Of a stretch of 64,000 nt of DNA, positions 51,675-60,985 are shown one piece after another; position 1 is the first letter of the stretch, and every line of letters begins with the position of its first letter. The position numbers and the translations under genes were made by a program. The stretch lies in assembly GCA_945862985.1 (NCBI GenBank), contig CAMAZF010000003.1:39985-103984 (forward strand), read 5' to 3'. The notes below the pieces were generated by a model, which did not search any database, had not been told where the DNA came from, and saw only the letters and a program-made list of their open reading frames with translations. This DNA comes from Bordetella parapertussis (GTDB lineage: Bacteria > Pseudomonadota > Gammaproteobacteria > Burkholderiales > Burkholderiaceae_A).

Positions 51675-52123
51675 TTGCAGCTGTCGAGCTGAGTCCGCTG
51701 ACCGAGGCCATCCAGCTGGCTGTTGCACCGGTGTTCTTACTGACGGGCGTTGCAGGCATGCTCAACGCGCTTGGAACGCGGCTGGCTCGCGTGATTGATC
51801 GGGCCAGACACCTCCAGTCGGTCTCGGAGTTATTGCAGCCAGACCACACTCAGAAGCGGCTTCAGATCGAGGAGGAGTTGAGGTCTCTACAGCTTCGGGG
51901 CCGAGTGATCAATTGGGCGACTGCCCTGATGGTGGTCTGCGCGGTCCTGATCGGTCTGACTGTGATGGAGCTCTTTTACTCAGCCGGAATGGCAGGGCGA
52001 CTGCAGCTCTCTCAATGGGTGTCGGTGACCTTCTTGGGCGGGTTCGGTGCCTTCATCACCGCCTGCCTGCTCTACCTGGCCGAGATTCTCTTGGCCTCAC
52101 AGAGCGTGAGAATCGGACGGTAA
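51671..52123 (+). CDS. DUF2721 family membrane protein
   Basis: Protein of 150 residues with three transmembrane helices: a first near 15-35 (VAPVFLLTGVAGMLNALGTRLARVIDRAR, the family signature), then a long charged loop and two C-terminal helices. The function of the family is unknown. The start is a GTG overlapping the previous stop. Confidence 0.8.
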   Translation: MIAAVELSPLTEAIQLAVAPVFLLTGVAGMLNALGTRLARVIDRARHLQSVSELLQPDHTQKRLQIEEELRSLQLRGRVINWATALMVVCAVLIGLTVMELFYSAGMAGRLQLSQWVSVTFLGGFGAFITACLLYLAEILLASQSVRIGR

Positions 52124-52142
52124 AGGACCGCCCGCCGCCTCT

Positions 52143-52322
52143 TTAGTGCTTTTCGCCAGCCACAATATCGTAAACGGCCAGCGCCAGGCCCCCCACCAAG
52201 ATGATGGTGATGTCGAGCTGGGGCAGCTTGAAGATATATGGCAGGAAAAACGCCGCCAACAGAATGAGGGCAATGAGCCCGCCCAAGGGCGTTTTTTTAT
52301 TGCTTACGGTGTTCGGATTCAT
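52143..52322 (-). CDS. small two-helix membrane protein
   Basis: Protein of 59 residues with two hydrophobic helices (about 13-30 and 34-52). Its ATG overlaps the stop of the amidase as ATGA, which supports translational coupling and makes it the last gene of the TRAP/amidase operon. No family recognised. A longer in-frame start inside the amidase gene is less likely. Confidence 0.6.
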   Translation of the reverse strand: MNPNTVSNKKTPLGGLIALILLAAFFLPYIFKLPQLDITIILVGGLALAVYDIVAGEKH

Positions 52323-53665
52323 GAGTCGACTCGCTTGTGAAATTCTGAGACCAACCAACGCAGGCTGCGCAGAAGCCGCCCGTCCTGACGGAAGGCCCCC
52401 ACAGCCTGTACCCCCAAGGGAAGCCCGGCATCACCCTGCAGGAGAGGCAGGTTGACAGCGGGCAGACCACCCAGCGTCCAGACCGTTTGCATGATCGGGT
52501 TTCCCGTACTCTCAAGCCCCAGGGGAGCCACACCCAGCGCGGCTGGGCATAGGATGGCGTCGTACCGATCGAAGAACTCATCGAAGGCATGACGAACGTG
52601 CGGCATGCGACGCTTGGCCTTCAGGTACTCTGCAGCGGGAATCGCATGAGCCTTGTCAAGCCGTGCCTGCATGGCCGGGCTGAGCCCGTCTCGGTGATGA
52701 AGCCACTCGGACATCAGCGCCAAGGCGAGTTCTGGCTCATTGACCAGGGCCTGCCATTCCACCGCCTGCTCCACCACAGAGGGAAGCTGCAGAACCTCCA
52801 CCTCGTCTCCCATCAACTCCAGGAAGGCAAGATAGGCCTCCTGTGCACTCGGCTCGACCCGATCCCACCAAGGGGTGCGCACGAAGCAGAATTTTGGGCT
52901 GACGGGTGGGCTTTGAAGGGCGATGTCATGAAACCGATGAGCGGCCATGCCGAAACTCGCCTCATCTGCCCCATCGTCTCCCGCGATGACCTGGGCCACT
53001 CGAGCCAGATCCTCTAGATTCCTGGCAAAGAGCCCCACCTGATCCAAACTGGGAGACTGCTCGAACATACCGGTCCGAGGAATGAGGCCAAAGCTGGGCT
53101 TAAAGCCATAGACCCCACAGAAAGACGCCGGTCGAATCACAGAGCCATTGGTCTGCGAGCCAATAGAGACGGGAACAAGCCCAGCAGCCACCGCTGCCGC
53201 CGACCCACTGGATGAACCCCCGGGAGTTCGATCGAGGGCGTGAGGATTGCGAGTCGCAGCAGGATGGAAAGTGGCGAACTCGGTCGTCGCCGTTTTGCCA
53301 AGAATGAGGGCGCCGGCCTCTCGCAAGCGCCGGACCAAGGTGGCATCTGCAATCGCGTAGCGTCCCGCATGAATGGGACTTCCATACTCCGTCGCAAAAT
53401 CCACCGTATCGATGATGTCCTTGATGCCGACGGGAACCCCGAAGAGCGGGCCTGCAGGCATGCCTGCATGTCTCTGCGACTGAAGGCGCTCAATCTGGTC
53501 CTGAACAGGCTCCCCGCCCAAAGAGACGAATGCCGAGATGGCTTGATCTGCTTGCTCTGCGAATGCCACGTGCGCCGAGAGCGTGTCTTCAAGACCCAAC
53601 TCACCCTTGGCGCAGCCGTCTGCCCACTCCTGGGCGGTCAATGTGCTGGTTGTTCTCTCAGTCAT
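52319..53665 (-). CDS. amidase signature family hydrolase
   Basis: Protein of 448 residues with the amidase triad: Lys82 in VGIKDIID, Ser151 in PGGSSSGSAAA and nucleophile Ser175 in QTNGSVIRPA. Its ATG overlaps the stop of the TRAP large permease as TAATG, so importer and amidase are co-translated and the imported compound is probably an amide or is converted by this enzyme. It differs clearly from the amidase at 3548-4960. Confidence 0.86.
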   Translation of the reverse strand: MTERTTSTLTAQEWADGCAKGELGLEDTLSAHVAFAEQADQAISAFVSLGGEPVQDQIERLQSQRHAGMPAGPLFGVPVGIKDIIDTVDFATEYGSPIHAGRYAIADATLVRRLREAGALILGKTATTEFATFHPAATRNPHALDRTPGGSSSGSAAAVAAGLVPVSIGSQTNGSVIRPASFCGVYGFKPSFGLIPRTGMFEQSPSLDQVGLFARNLEDLARVAQVIAGDDGADEASFGMAAHRFHDIALQSPPVSPKFCFVRTPWWDRVEPSAQEAYLAFLELMGDEVEVLQLPSVVEQAVEWQALVNEPELALALMSEWLHHRDGLSPAMQARLDKAHAIPAAEYLKAKRRMPHVRHAFDEFFDRYDAILCPAALGVAPLGLESTGNPIMQTVWTLGGLPAVNLPLLQGDAGLPLGVQAVGAFRQDGRLLRSLRWLVSEFHKRVDS

Positions 53666-55074
53666 TACATGTTCTTAAAGACGTTGGGATCCACCACCGA
53701 TTCATCGGTCGGATCGTAGGGCACCTCTTCGACTTGATTGAAAAACTGATCAGGCAGATAGGTGACCATGGACGGGTAAATGTAGGTGAGGGCCAGTGTG
53801 AGAAGGACCATCCCCACAAACGGGAAGCAACCCTTGAAGATGGTCCAGAGCTCAAGCTCCTTGGGTGCGACCCCCTTGAGATAGTACGCCGACATGGCCA
53901 TGGGTGGCGTGAGGAAGGATGTCTGCAGGTTAATGGCGATCAGGATGCCAAAGAGAATCGGGTCTACACCAAAGTGCGGCAGCAAGGGCAAGAAGATGGG
54001 CACAAAGATGATGATGATCTCAGACCACTCCAGGGGCCAGCCCAGGATAAAAATGATGAGCTGTGCAAGCAGTAAGAACTGAACCGGAGTGAGGTCAAGT
54101 GCCATGAGCATATCTTTGACGATGTGCTCCCCTCCGAGGTAAGAAAACACTGAGGAGAAGGTGGCTGCCCCGACGAACAAGAAGCAGACCATGGCTGAGG
54201 TTCGCGCCGTGAGGTAGACGGACTCGCGTAAGCGCTGCCAGCTGAAGGCGCGATAGACCACCGCCAGGATAATCCCGCCCAAGGCTCCCATCGCTGCCGC
54301 CTCGCTGGGCGTTGCAAGCCCGAAGAGAATGCTTCCCAACACCGCCATGATCAGTGCAGCCAAGGGCACGAATGCCTTAAACACCAAAAGAATGCTCTCC
54401 ATCACGCTGTAATGCTGGAGCTCCTTAGGCTTGGGGCAGAGGGAGGGGTTGATGGTGGCTCGGATGATGACGTAAAGGATGTACATCCCTGCTAACGCAA
54501 AGCCCGGGATGATGGCGGCTGCATAAAGCTTGACCACGGACACACTGGCCGTCGCGGCGTATACGATCAGCAGAATGGACGGAGGAATCAAAATACCGAG
54601 GGTTCCCCCGGCCGTGATCACGCCAGACGAGATCTTGTGGTCATAGCCAGCCTTGAGCATGGCAGGCAAGGCAATGAGACCCATAAGCGTCACCACCGCC
54701 CCCACAATGCCCGTGGCCGTTGCAAACAGTGCGCAGGTGACCAGTGCGGCCACAGCCATCGAGCCCGGCAGGAAACGCAGGCCCACTTGGAGACTGAGGA
54801 ACAGCCGATCGAGAATGTTGGCCCGCTCAATGATGTAGCCCATGAACAAAAACAGCGGAATGGAGATGAGCACATCGTTGTTCATCACGCTGAAGGTGTT
54901 CTGAACGAAGAGATAAAAGATGCGGTTATCCGAGAGCAGCTGCATGGGATCGAAATAGGCATAAAAGCCAAATCCGATCCCCATGGCCATGAGGGTGAAC
55001 GCAATGGGGAAACCCAGGAAGATAAAGACAATGAACAGGCCCAGCATGAAGAGGGCTACCATCGGATCGCTCAT
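53665..55074 (-). CDS. TRAP transporter large permease (DctM)
   Basis: Inner-membrane protein of 469 residues with 12 or more helices of the DctM family (FPIAFTLMAMGIGFG at the start, TATGIVGAVVTLMGLIALP and GTLGILIPPSILL in the first transport repeat). It forms the ion-coupled channel with the DctQ subunit encoded 3 bp upstream. The C-terminal tail EEVPYDPTDESVVD is cytosolic and acidic. Confidence 0.9.
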   Translation of the reverse strand: MSDPMVALFMLGLFIVFIFLGFPIAFTLMAMGIGFGFYAYFDPMQLLSDNRIFYLFVQNTFSVMNNDVLISIPLFLFMGYIIERANILDRLFLSLQVGLRFLPGSMAVAALVTCALFATATGIVGAVVTLMGLIALPAMLKAGYDHKISSGVITAGGTLGILIPPSILLIVYAATASVSVVKLYAAAIIPGFALAGMYILYVIIRATINPSLCPKPKELQHYSVMESILLVFKAFVPLAALIMAVLGSILFGLATPSEAAAMGALGGIILAVVYRAFSWQRLRESVYLTARTSAMVCFLFVGAATFSSVFSYLGGEHIVKDMLMALDLTPVQFLLLAQLIIFILGWPLEWSEIIIIFVPIFLPLLPHFGVDPILFGILIAINLQTSFLTPPMAMSAYYLKGVAPKELELWTIFKGCFPFVGMVLLTLALTYIYPSMVTYLPDQFFNQVEEVPYDPTDESVVDPNVFKNM

Positions 55075-55077
55075 TGC

Positions 55078-55647
55078 TTACTCCTTGTGACCGTGTTGTT
55101 GTTGCAGGACCACTTCAAGCTCCTCTACATCCCCTTCGCGGGCCGGCCACTGGCCCGTTTGGATGCAGATGAGGCAACGCATCACCTCAGCCACCCCACC
55201 GATCAGCAGGGTGACGCCAGCCACGAAGATCACCGACTTGAGCGGCCATACGGGAACGCCCGCAGGGCTGTTGACACTGGACTCCAAGATGGAGGCAGAG
55301 TCGAATGCATAGAAGAATCCGGTGTAGACCATTGCAAAGATGGCCGGGAAGAAGAAGAGGAAATAGAGCGCCAAGTCCACTTTGGCCTGTGTGACGGGCT
55401 TCCACTTTCTATAAATGAAGTCGCCGCGAACATGGCTACCACGAGACATGGCGTAGGCGCCTGACATCATGAAGAGCGCTCCGTACATCATGTAGCTCAT
55501 GTCGAATGCCCATGCGGTGGGCGCACTCAAGACATAGCGCATGAACACTTCGAAGCAGGTACTCGCGGCGAGTACAAGGACGCACCAGGAGAAGGCGTGA
55601 CCGATTGATTTGTTGAGGGAGTCTATTCGGCGGATCCAGTCGTGCAT
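55078..55647 (-). CDS. TRAP transporter small permease (DctQ)
   Basis: Protein of 189 residues with four transmembrane helices and the DctQ-type SCFEVFMRYVLSAPTAWAFDMSYM-like second-helix region (about 30-52) and AYAMSRGSHVRGDFIY. It partners the DctM protein encoded 3 bp downstream. It is separated from the receptor gene by a strong hairpin with a U tract, which should lower its expression relative to the receptor. Confidence 0.88.
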   Translation of the reverse strand: MHDWIRRIDSLNKSIGHAFSWCVLVLAASTCFEVFMRYVLSAPTAWAFDMSYMMYGALFMMSGAYAMSRGSHVRGDFIYRKWKPVTQAKVDLALYFLFFFPAIFAMVYTGFFYAFDSASILESSVNSPAGVPVWPLKSVIFVAGVTLLIGGVAEVMRCLICIQTGQWPAREGDVEELEVVLQQQHGHKE

Positions 55648-55692
55648 GCTGCTGGCCTCTTGTTCAAATTGGACAAATCATTTCTACACATC

Positions 55693-55730
55693 AAAAAAAA
55701 GAGCTGCTCGGGAAACCCCTCGCAGCTCTT
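55693..55730 (-). terminator. intrinsic terminator/attenuator between dctP and dctQ
   Basis: On the minus strand AAGAGCTGC (55730-55722) pairs with GCAGCTCTT (55707-55699), followed by a run of T (55700-55693). Its place inside the operon fits partial termination that yields more receptor than permease mRNA. Confidence 0.7.
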
Positions 55731-55745
55731 GTCGGCTCTGACCAC

Positions 55746-56918
55746 TTACTTAGGAAGTTTAACCTTCTGAACGTGCTCATAGGCACGCTTGTAATCCGCT
55801 TCATTGGTGAAGTGATAGAAACCAACCCGCTTGGACCAGGCCTTCACGGAGTCGTTGATCTCTTTGAACATCTCCACTTCCTTCTCGAGCTTGGCCGTGA
55901 CCACGTCCCAAGCCTTGAGCTGACCTGCGTAGACATCAGCCGTGGTGCGTGACACCTGAACCTTGTGCTTCGTGATGAGCTCTTGCAGGTCTTTTGAGTA
56001 GTTGTCGTGTGCCAGTGCAGTATTGGCCAGAGACGTCGCCTCAGCAGCGTACTTCAGGATGGCCTGCAGATCCTTTGGCAGCGAGTTGTACTTGTCTTTG
56101 TTGAACACGATTTCAAAGAACTCTTGGGCCTGGTGATAAGAGCCCATGGAGTAATACTTCGCCACGTCTTGAGCACCAAAACGCTTGTCGGAGGTGGGAT
56201 TGTTGAACTCGAACGCGTCAATCACACCACGCTGCATGGCAGGAACAATCTCGCCACCGGGAAGCTGTGCAACGGCCATGCCCATTTCCTGGAGCATATC
56301 TGCAGCGAGGCCGACGGTACGGTACTTGAAGCCTTTGAGCTCAGACGCCTTCTTTGGAGGAGTCTTCTTGAACCAGCCAAGGGGCTGCGAGGGCATGGGG
56401 AAGGTAAAGAAACCAACCACGTTCAGGCCCAGCTTAGCCACGAGCTTATCCCACAGCTGCTGACCGCCACCCTGGTAAATCCAGGTCAGGCCGATCTCGG
56501 GGGTTGCACCACTCACGGGGCTGGTACCGAAGAGAGCCGCACTCTTGTTCTTGCCGTACCAGTAGGCCGACACATGGTGACCACCGTCGAGCACGCCCTT
56601 GGAAACGGCGTCGATGATCTCGAAGGGCTTGACCACTGCGCCTGCAGGCAGGTATTCCATCTTGAGACGTCCGCCGGCCATTTCGTTGACACGAGCAACA
56701 TACTGCTGAGCCATTTCCGAGAAAATGTCACCAGCGCCCCAGGAGCCCTGGATCTTCAGCACGATGGGGCTTTGCGCGACAGCCACCATGGGCGCTGAGG
56801 CAATGGGAGCCACCACGGCAGCGGTAGCGGCCTTGCTGAAAAATTTACGACGTCCTGCTGCGACTTGACCTTCTGCAGTAGCCTCAACGGCCGCCACTTC
56901 GTGTTGGGATTGCTTCAT
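55746..56918 (-). CDS. TRAP transporter substrate-binding protein (DctP), Tat-exported
   Basis: Protein of 390 residues. A Tat-type signal (GRRKFFSK, hydrophobic stretch, cleavage near AVAQ at about 49) follows an unusually long 22-residue N-region. The mature part has the DctP fold with YRTVGLAADML carrying the carboxylate-binding Arg, and FEFNNPTSDKRFG, seen in the mannitol/chloroaromatic and 2-oxoacid (TakP-like) subgroup. It serves the DctQM permease next in the operon. AGGAG precedes the ATG. Confidence 0.88.
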   Translation of the reverse strand: MKQSQHEVAAVEATAEGQVAAGRRKFFSKAATAAVVAPIASAPMVAVAQSPIVLKIQGSWGAGDIFSEMAQQYVARVNEMAGGRLKMEYLPAGAVVKPFEIIDAVSKGVLDGGHHVSAYWYGKNKSAALFGTSPVSGATPEIGLTWIYQGGGQQLWDKLVAKLGLNVVGFFTFPMPSQPLGWFKKTPPKKASELKGFKYRTVGLAADMLQEMGMAVAQLPGGEIVPAMQRGVIDAFEFNNPTSDKRFGAQDVAKYYSMGSYHQAQEFFEIVFNKDKYNSLPKDLQAILKYAAEATSLANTALAHDNYSKDLQELITKHKVQVSRTTADVYAGQLKAWDVVTAKLEKEVEMFKEINDSVKAWSKRVGFYHFTNEADYKRAYEHVQKVKLPK

Positions 56919-56942
56919 CGATGTCTCCTCGATTGGAACCGC

Positions 56943-56969
56943 AATAAAAACGCCGCACGGGTGCGCGGC
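56943..56969 (-). terminator. hairpin with T tract in the dctP leader
   Basis: On the minus strand GCCGCGCAC and GTGCGGC form a stem with a small bulge, and GTTTTTATT follows, 25 bp before the dctP ATG. It can terminate the upstream RND operon, which ends at 57039, but too little space remains for a dctP promoter after it, so it may instead act as a leader attenuator. Confidence 0.5.
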
Positions 56970-57038
56970 CCTTCACAGAGTCTAGCGAAACCCCGAGTCC
57001 TCGGGAGCTTGGGCTGGCTCGGTAGTTTCCCCATATGT

Positions 57039-60000
57039 TCAATCCAAGCGCCGCTCACGCACGAAGAGCGCATAGAGGGCGGGAAGAGAGAGCAGCGTCA
57101 ACAAGGTCGCAACGACCAGCCCCCCCATGATGGCGACTGCCATGGGCCCCCAGAACACGCTTCCTTGTAGGGGAATCATGGCCAAAACGGCTGCAGCTGC
57201 AGTGAGGGTAATGGGCCGAAAGCGCCGAACCGTTGCCTCAACAATGGCCTCGAGGATGGGTCTTCCCGCCGACCGCTCTCTCTCGATCTGATCAATGAGG
57301 ATGACTGAGTTGCGCATGATCATGCCCATCAGGGCAATCACACCCAGCATGGCAACGAATCCAAACGGTCGGTCGAGCAGCAAGAGCGCTGCGGCCACGC
57401 CTGCAATGCCCAGCGGGGCTGTAGCCAGGACCATCAGGCTTCGCGGTGTGCTCTGGAGTTGAAGCACCAAAAGGGTGAAGGTGATGAAGAGCATGATCGG
57501 AAGGCCCTTGAAAATCGAGGCCTGGCCCTTGCCGCTCTCTTCGGTCTCGCCGCCCACTTCAATCTCAACCCCCACCGGCAGCTTGGCGATCACAGGCTGA
57601 AGCTGTTGCATGATTTCAGCCTGGACCGAGGGCCCTTGCCGGCCCTCTCGGACCGTGCCCTGAAGGGTCATGGCAAATCGACGGTCTTTGCGCCAAAGGA
57701 TGCCAGGCTCCCAAACCAGAGCGATGGACGCAATCTTCTCGAGAGGCACGAGTGCACCAGACTGTGAGGACAGCAGCAGCTCTCGTAGATCAGCCAGCTG
57801 ATCACGCTCCGAGGCAGGCAACTTCATCTCGATCGGCAGCAGCTTGTCTTCGTCGCGGAACTCTCCAACCAGAACGCCTGAGAATCGAGCCTTCAGGGAC
57901 TGGGCCACCACAAGCGGGCTCACTCCCAATTCACGGGCGCGGGCCAAATCAAGGTCCACCTTGGCCACCGGCCGTGACTGATTCCAGTTGCTGTGCAGGC
58001 CAATCAGATCGGGGTGCTGGCGCATGATGGGTTCCACCAGAGGCTGGGCCTGCCGGAGGGTGTCGATGTGATCCGCCACCAGTCGAATTTGAACGGGATA
58101 CGGTACGGGGGGCCCATTTGGAAGGAGCTTGGCGCGGATACGTGCCTCTGGGGCCACCTGCACCAACTGCTCTGACAGTGCCTTCACAATGGCCTGACGA
58201 TTGGCGCCCGGTTTGGGCAGAATGATCATCTGCCCGACGTTGGCCTGAGGAAAGATCACATCCAGCGGCATAAAGAAGCGCGGTGCGCCAGAGCCAATCC
58301 AATTGGTGACGCTGCCCACACCTTCGACACTCAGAGCGACGGCCTCCAATCGTTTGGCGACCGCTTCTGTTTCAGACATGCCGGTTCCCTCAGCGAGGGT
58401 GAAGTCCACCAGAATCTCCGGACGAGACGAGTCTGGGAAAAACTGCTGCTCAACCTTGCCCATGCCCATGATGCCTGCAACGAAGGTCAACACTGTCAAC
58501 AGCAAGACCAGAAGCGGGCGTCGAACGCACCCATTCAAAATGAGGCGAAAGGCTCGATAGAATCCGCCCTCGAACTGCGCCTCCTCAGTGTGAGCGTGGC
58601 GAGCGCGTGGCGCACGCAGCATCCAGTAACCGAGGCTGGGCACAAAGATGACCGATACCAGCCAAGACACCAAGAGCGCGGCAGCCGTCACCGCAAAAAT
58701 CGCGAAGGTGTACTCACCAACGGCTGACTCAGCAATGCCAATCGGCAGGAAGCCCACCGCGGTGATGAGGGTTCCTGTGAGCATGGGCATGGCGGTCAAT
58801 TCGTAAGCGGCCGTTGCCGCTTCCAGTCGACTGGCCCCTTCCTCCAGCTTTCGAACCATCATTTCCACCACGATGATGGCATCGTCGACCAGCAGGCCGA
58901 GCGCAATGATCAACGACCCCAGCGAGATCTTGTGGATGCCCACACCCCAGATGTTCATCACGAGAAACGTCACCGCCAAGACCAGTGGGATGCTAATGGC
59001 CACAATGAGGCCTGGTCTCGGATCCAGCCTGAGCGGCTTGGAATGCAGGCCCAGCGCAATGAGGCTCACCCCTAGGACGATGGCAATCGCCTCGGCCAGA
59101 ACCTTCAGGAACTCTTGAACAGAGCTTGCAACCACCTTGGGCTGGTCCTGAACCCGCTCGAGCTGCACGCCAATCGGGAGCGACTCCAGAATACGCGGGA
59201 GCTGGGCCTCGAGCGACTGTCCGAGGGTGATGATGTTGCCCCCTTTGCGCATCGAAACCCCCAGCACCAAGACCTCCTGGCCGTTGAACCTGACCTTGGG
59301 CGTAGCGGGGTCGACCACCGCGCGCTTGACCCGCGCAATGTCAGAGAGCCGGAGTACGTTCGACCCGGCGCGGATGGGCATCTGTTCCAGGGAAGCGAGA
59401 TTTACAAACTGCCCCTCAACTCGAACCGGGATTTCGAACGGCTTGGTCTGAAGCCGCCCGGCATCGGCCACCGCATTCTGCTGACTGATCTGACGGGCTA
59501 CGTCATCGGAGCTCAACCCATATCGCGCCAACTCGCGACGCGCCAGCTCGATGAAGACGCGCTCCTGCTGTTGGCCGAAGATTTCGACCTTGCCGACATC
59601 CTGCACATTCAAAAGCTGGTTGCGAACCTGACGAGAAAAGTCTGATAACTCTGCCTGTGTATAGCCTGGTGCGGAGAGGGCGAACATCACCCCAAAGGTG
59701 TCGCCGAAGTCATCGTTGAAGTAAGGCCCCTGAACCCCCTGAGGGAAGGAGTGGGCGGCATCGCCGATTTTCTTGCGCACTGCATAGAAGCGATCCGTGA
59801 CCTCTTCGGGATTGAAGTCATCAGCCAGTTGGTAAATAACGGTGGTGTGCCCCGGTTTCGAAAAACTGATGATCTTGTCACCGTTGGGCACATCCTGAAT
59901 GATGCGTTCAATGCGGTCGGCCACCTGCTCTGCCATTTGGGTGGCCGTCGCTCCAGGCCAGTTCATCTGAACCACCATGACCCGGAAATGAAATGGCGGA

Positions 60001-60119
60001 TCCTCGTCCTGTCCGAGCGAAAAATAACTACCGATGCCCAAAAGCAGCAGAGAGACCATCAGGTAGCGAATCAGCGCCGGGTGCGCAATGGCCCAGCGAG
60101 AGAGGTTGAAACGCATCAT
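57039..60119 (-). CDS. RND efflux transporter permease
   Basis: Inner-membrane pump of 1026 residues with the 12-helix, two-porter-loop AcrB architecture. The proton-relay pair Asp-Asp is present in GLLVDDAIIVVEMM (about 400-413), and the second half ends with GMIMRNSVILIDQIERER. It belongs to the proton-driven HAE-type family exporting hydrophobic or amphiphilic compounds. It overlaps the adaptor gene by ATGA. No outer-membrane TolC-type gene is adjacent, so it must borrow one. Substrate unknown. Confidence 0.9.
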   Translation of the reverse strand: MMRFNLSRWAIAHPALIRYLMVSLLLLGIGSYFSLGQDEDPPFHFRVMVVQMNWPGATATQMAEQVADRIERIIQDVPNGDKIISFSKPGHTTVIYQLADDFNPEEVTDRFYAVRKKIGDAAHSFPQGVQGPYFNDDFGDTFGVMFALSAPGYTQAELSDFSRQVRNQLLNVQDVGKVEIFGQQQERVFIELARRELARYGLSSDDVARQISQQNAVADAGRLQTKPFEIPVRVEGQFVNLASLEQMPIRAGSNVLRLSDIARVKRAVVDPATPKVRFNGQEVLVLGVSMRKGGNIITLGQSLEAQLPRILESLPIGVQLERVQDQPKVVASSVQEFLKVLAEAIAIVLGVSLIALGLHSKPLRLDPRPGLIVAISIPLVLAVTFLVMNIWGVGIHKISLGSLIIALGLLVDDAIIVVEMMVRKLEEGASRLEAATAAYELTAMPMLTGTLITAVGFLPIGIAESAVGEYTFAIFAVTAAALLVSWLVSVIFVPSLGYWMLRAPRARHAHTEEAQFEGGFYRAFRLILNGCVRRPLLVLLLTVLTFVAGIMGMGKVEQQFFPDSSRPEILVDFTLAEGTGMSETEAVAKRLEAVALSVEGVGSVTNWIGSGAPRFFMPLDVIFPQANVGQMIILPKPGANRQAIVKALSEQLVQVAPEARIRAKLLPNGPPVPYPVQIRLVADHIDTLRQAQPLVEPIMRQHPDLIGLHSNWNQSRPVAKVDLDLARARELGVSPLVVAQSLKARFSGVLVGEFRDEDKLLPIEMKLPASERDQLADLRELLLSSQSGALVPLEKIASIALVWEPGILWRKDRRFAMTLQGTVREGRQGPSVQAEIMQQLQPVIAKLPVGVEIEVGGETEESGKGQASIFKGLPIMLFITFTLLVLQLQSTPRSLMVLATAPLGIAGVAAALLLLDRPFGFVAMLGVIALMGMIMRNSVILIDQIERERSAGRPILEAIVEATVRRFRPITLTAAAAVLAMIPLQGSVFWGPMAVAIMGGLVVATLLTLLSLPALYALFVRERRLD

Positions 60120-60985
60120 GGGCCAACGGACTCCAAGAGACGCACAGCCTGCCCTTCAACCAAGAGATGCGCGCCCACGGCCACCACCCGATCGCCAGCG
60201 GCCAGACCCGATACGACCGTGGCTGAGCGATCATCGACCCCACCGAGCCGGATGGTTCGGCTCACCACACGAAAGGTGCCTGGAGTCTCTCCCGCTTGAA
60301 CCACCATGACCCGCTGACCATCGAGTAGCGCGGTGGTCGGCAAGACCAGGCGCGCCGATCGGACGGTTGACCCTGCAGATGGAATGACTCCGGCCGGAAT
60401 CTCAGAGACGGACTGCAGCACGACCAGGGAGGAGCCTCCCGAGACCGACTGGCCGGCCTGCACCCGGACCTCACTGACCTTCCCCCGTCGACTGGCGCGA
60501 AGGGTATTGACACCCAACCGGTCCAGGGTGGCCTCGTACTGTGCTCGTGCAACCGCAAGGGCGGCCTGACGTCTGCCGAACTCAGCCTCTGAGATAAACG
60601 ATTTATCCCTCAACTCGGTGTAGCGGCCAAAGTCGGCTTCCGCTGTGGCCAATTCCGCCCGCGCAGCGGCCGCCTGAACCCGAGCCGCGCTATCGGAGAG
60701 CTTTGCGTCTCGGGGGTCCAGCCTCACCAAGGCTTGGCCGGGCTGAACCGAGTCGCCAGGCTTGACCAGCACCTCCATGACCGTCCCGGCAAGCTCAGCC
60801 TTGAGCGCCCGCTCCGGCTCCGAAGCGGGCACCACCGCGGTGGTGCGACTCTCGCCTCCCCCGCCAACCGCCTTCAGGACCACCGTCTTGACCAGTGGTG
60901 GCAGGACCGCCGGCGGCTCAGACTGAGAACAGGCCATGAGGCCTACCGACACCATGGACACCCAGACAAGCTTTACCTGCATCAT
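60116..60985 (-). CDS. RND efflux periplasmic adaptor lipoprotein, short form
   Basis: Membrane-fusion protein of 289 residues with a lipobox (VGLMAC) for lipid anchoring. The first lipoyl half (AGTVMEVLVKPGDSVQPGQAL), an alpha hairpin (about 95-150) and the second lipoyl half (RASRRGKVSEVRVQAGQSV) are complete, but the beta-barrel segment that should follow is much shorter than usual before the membrane-proximal part (LLDGQRVMVV to the end). It overlaps the pump gene and the DUF423 gene by ATGA at either end. Confidence 0.83.
   Translation of the reverse strand: MMQVKLVWVSMVSVGLMACSQSEPPAVLPPLVKTVVLKAVGGGGESRTTAVVPASEPERALKAELAGTVMEVLVKPGDSVQPGQALVRLDPRDAKLSDSAARVQAAAARAELATAEADFGRYTELRDKSFISEAEFGRRQAALAVARAQYEATLDRLGVNTLRASRRGKVSEVRVQAGQSVSGGSSLVVLQSVSEIPAGVIPSAGSTVRSARLVLPTTALLDGQRVMVVQAGETPGTFRVVSRTIRLGGVDDRSATVVSGLAAGDRVVAVGAHLLVEGQAVRLLESVGP

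Noticed and set aside
54637..55464. A plus-strand frame of 275 codons across the DctM/DctQ genes
   Set aside because: It spans two genes on the other strand and is very rich in His, Glu and Gln, which is typical of the antisense of hydrophobic codons.
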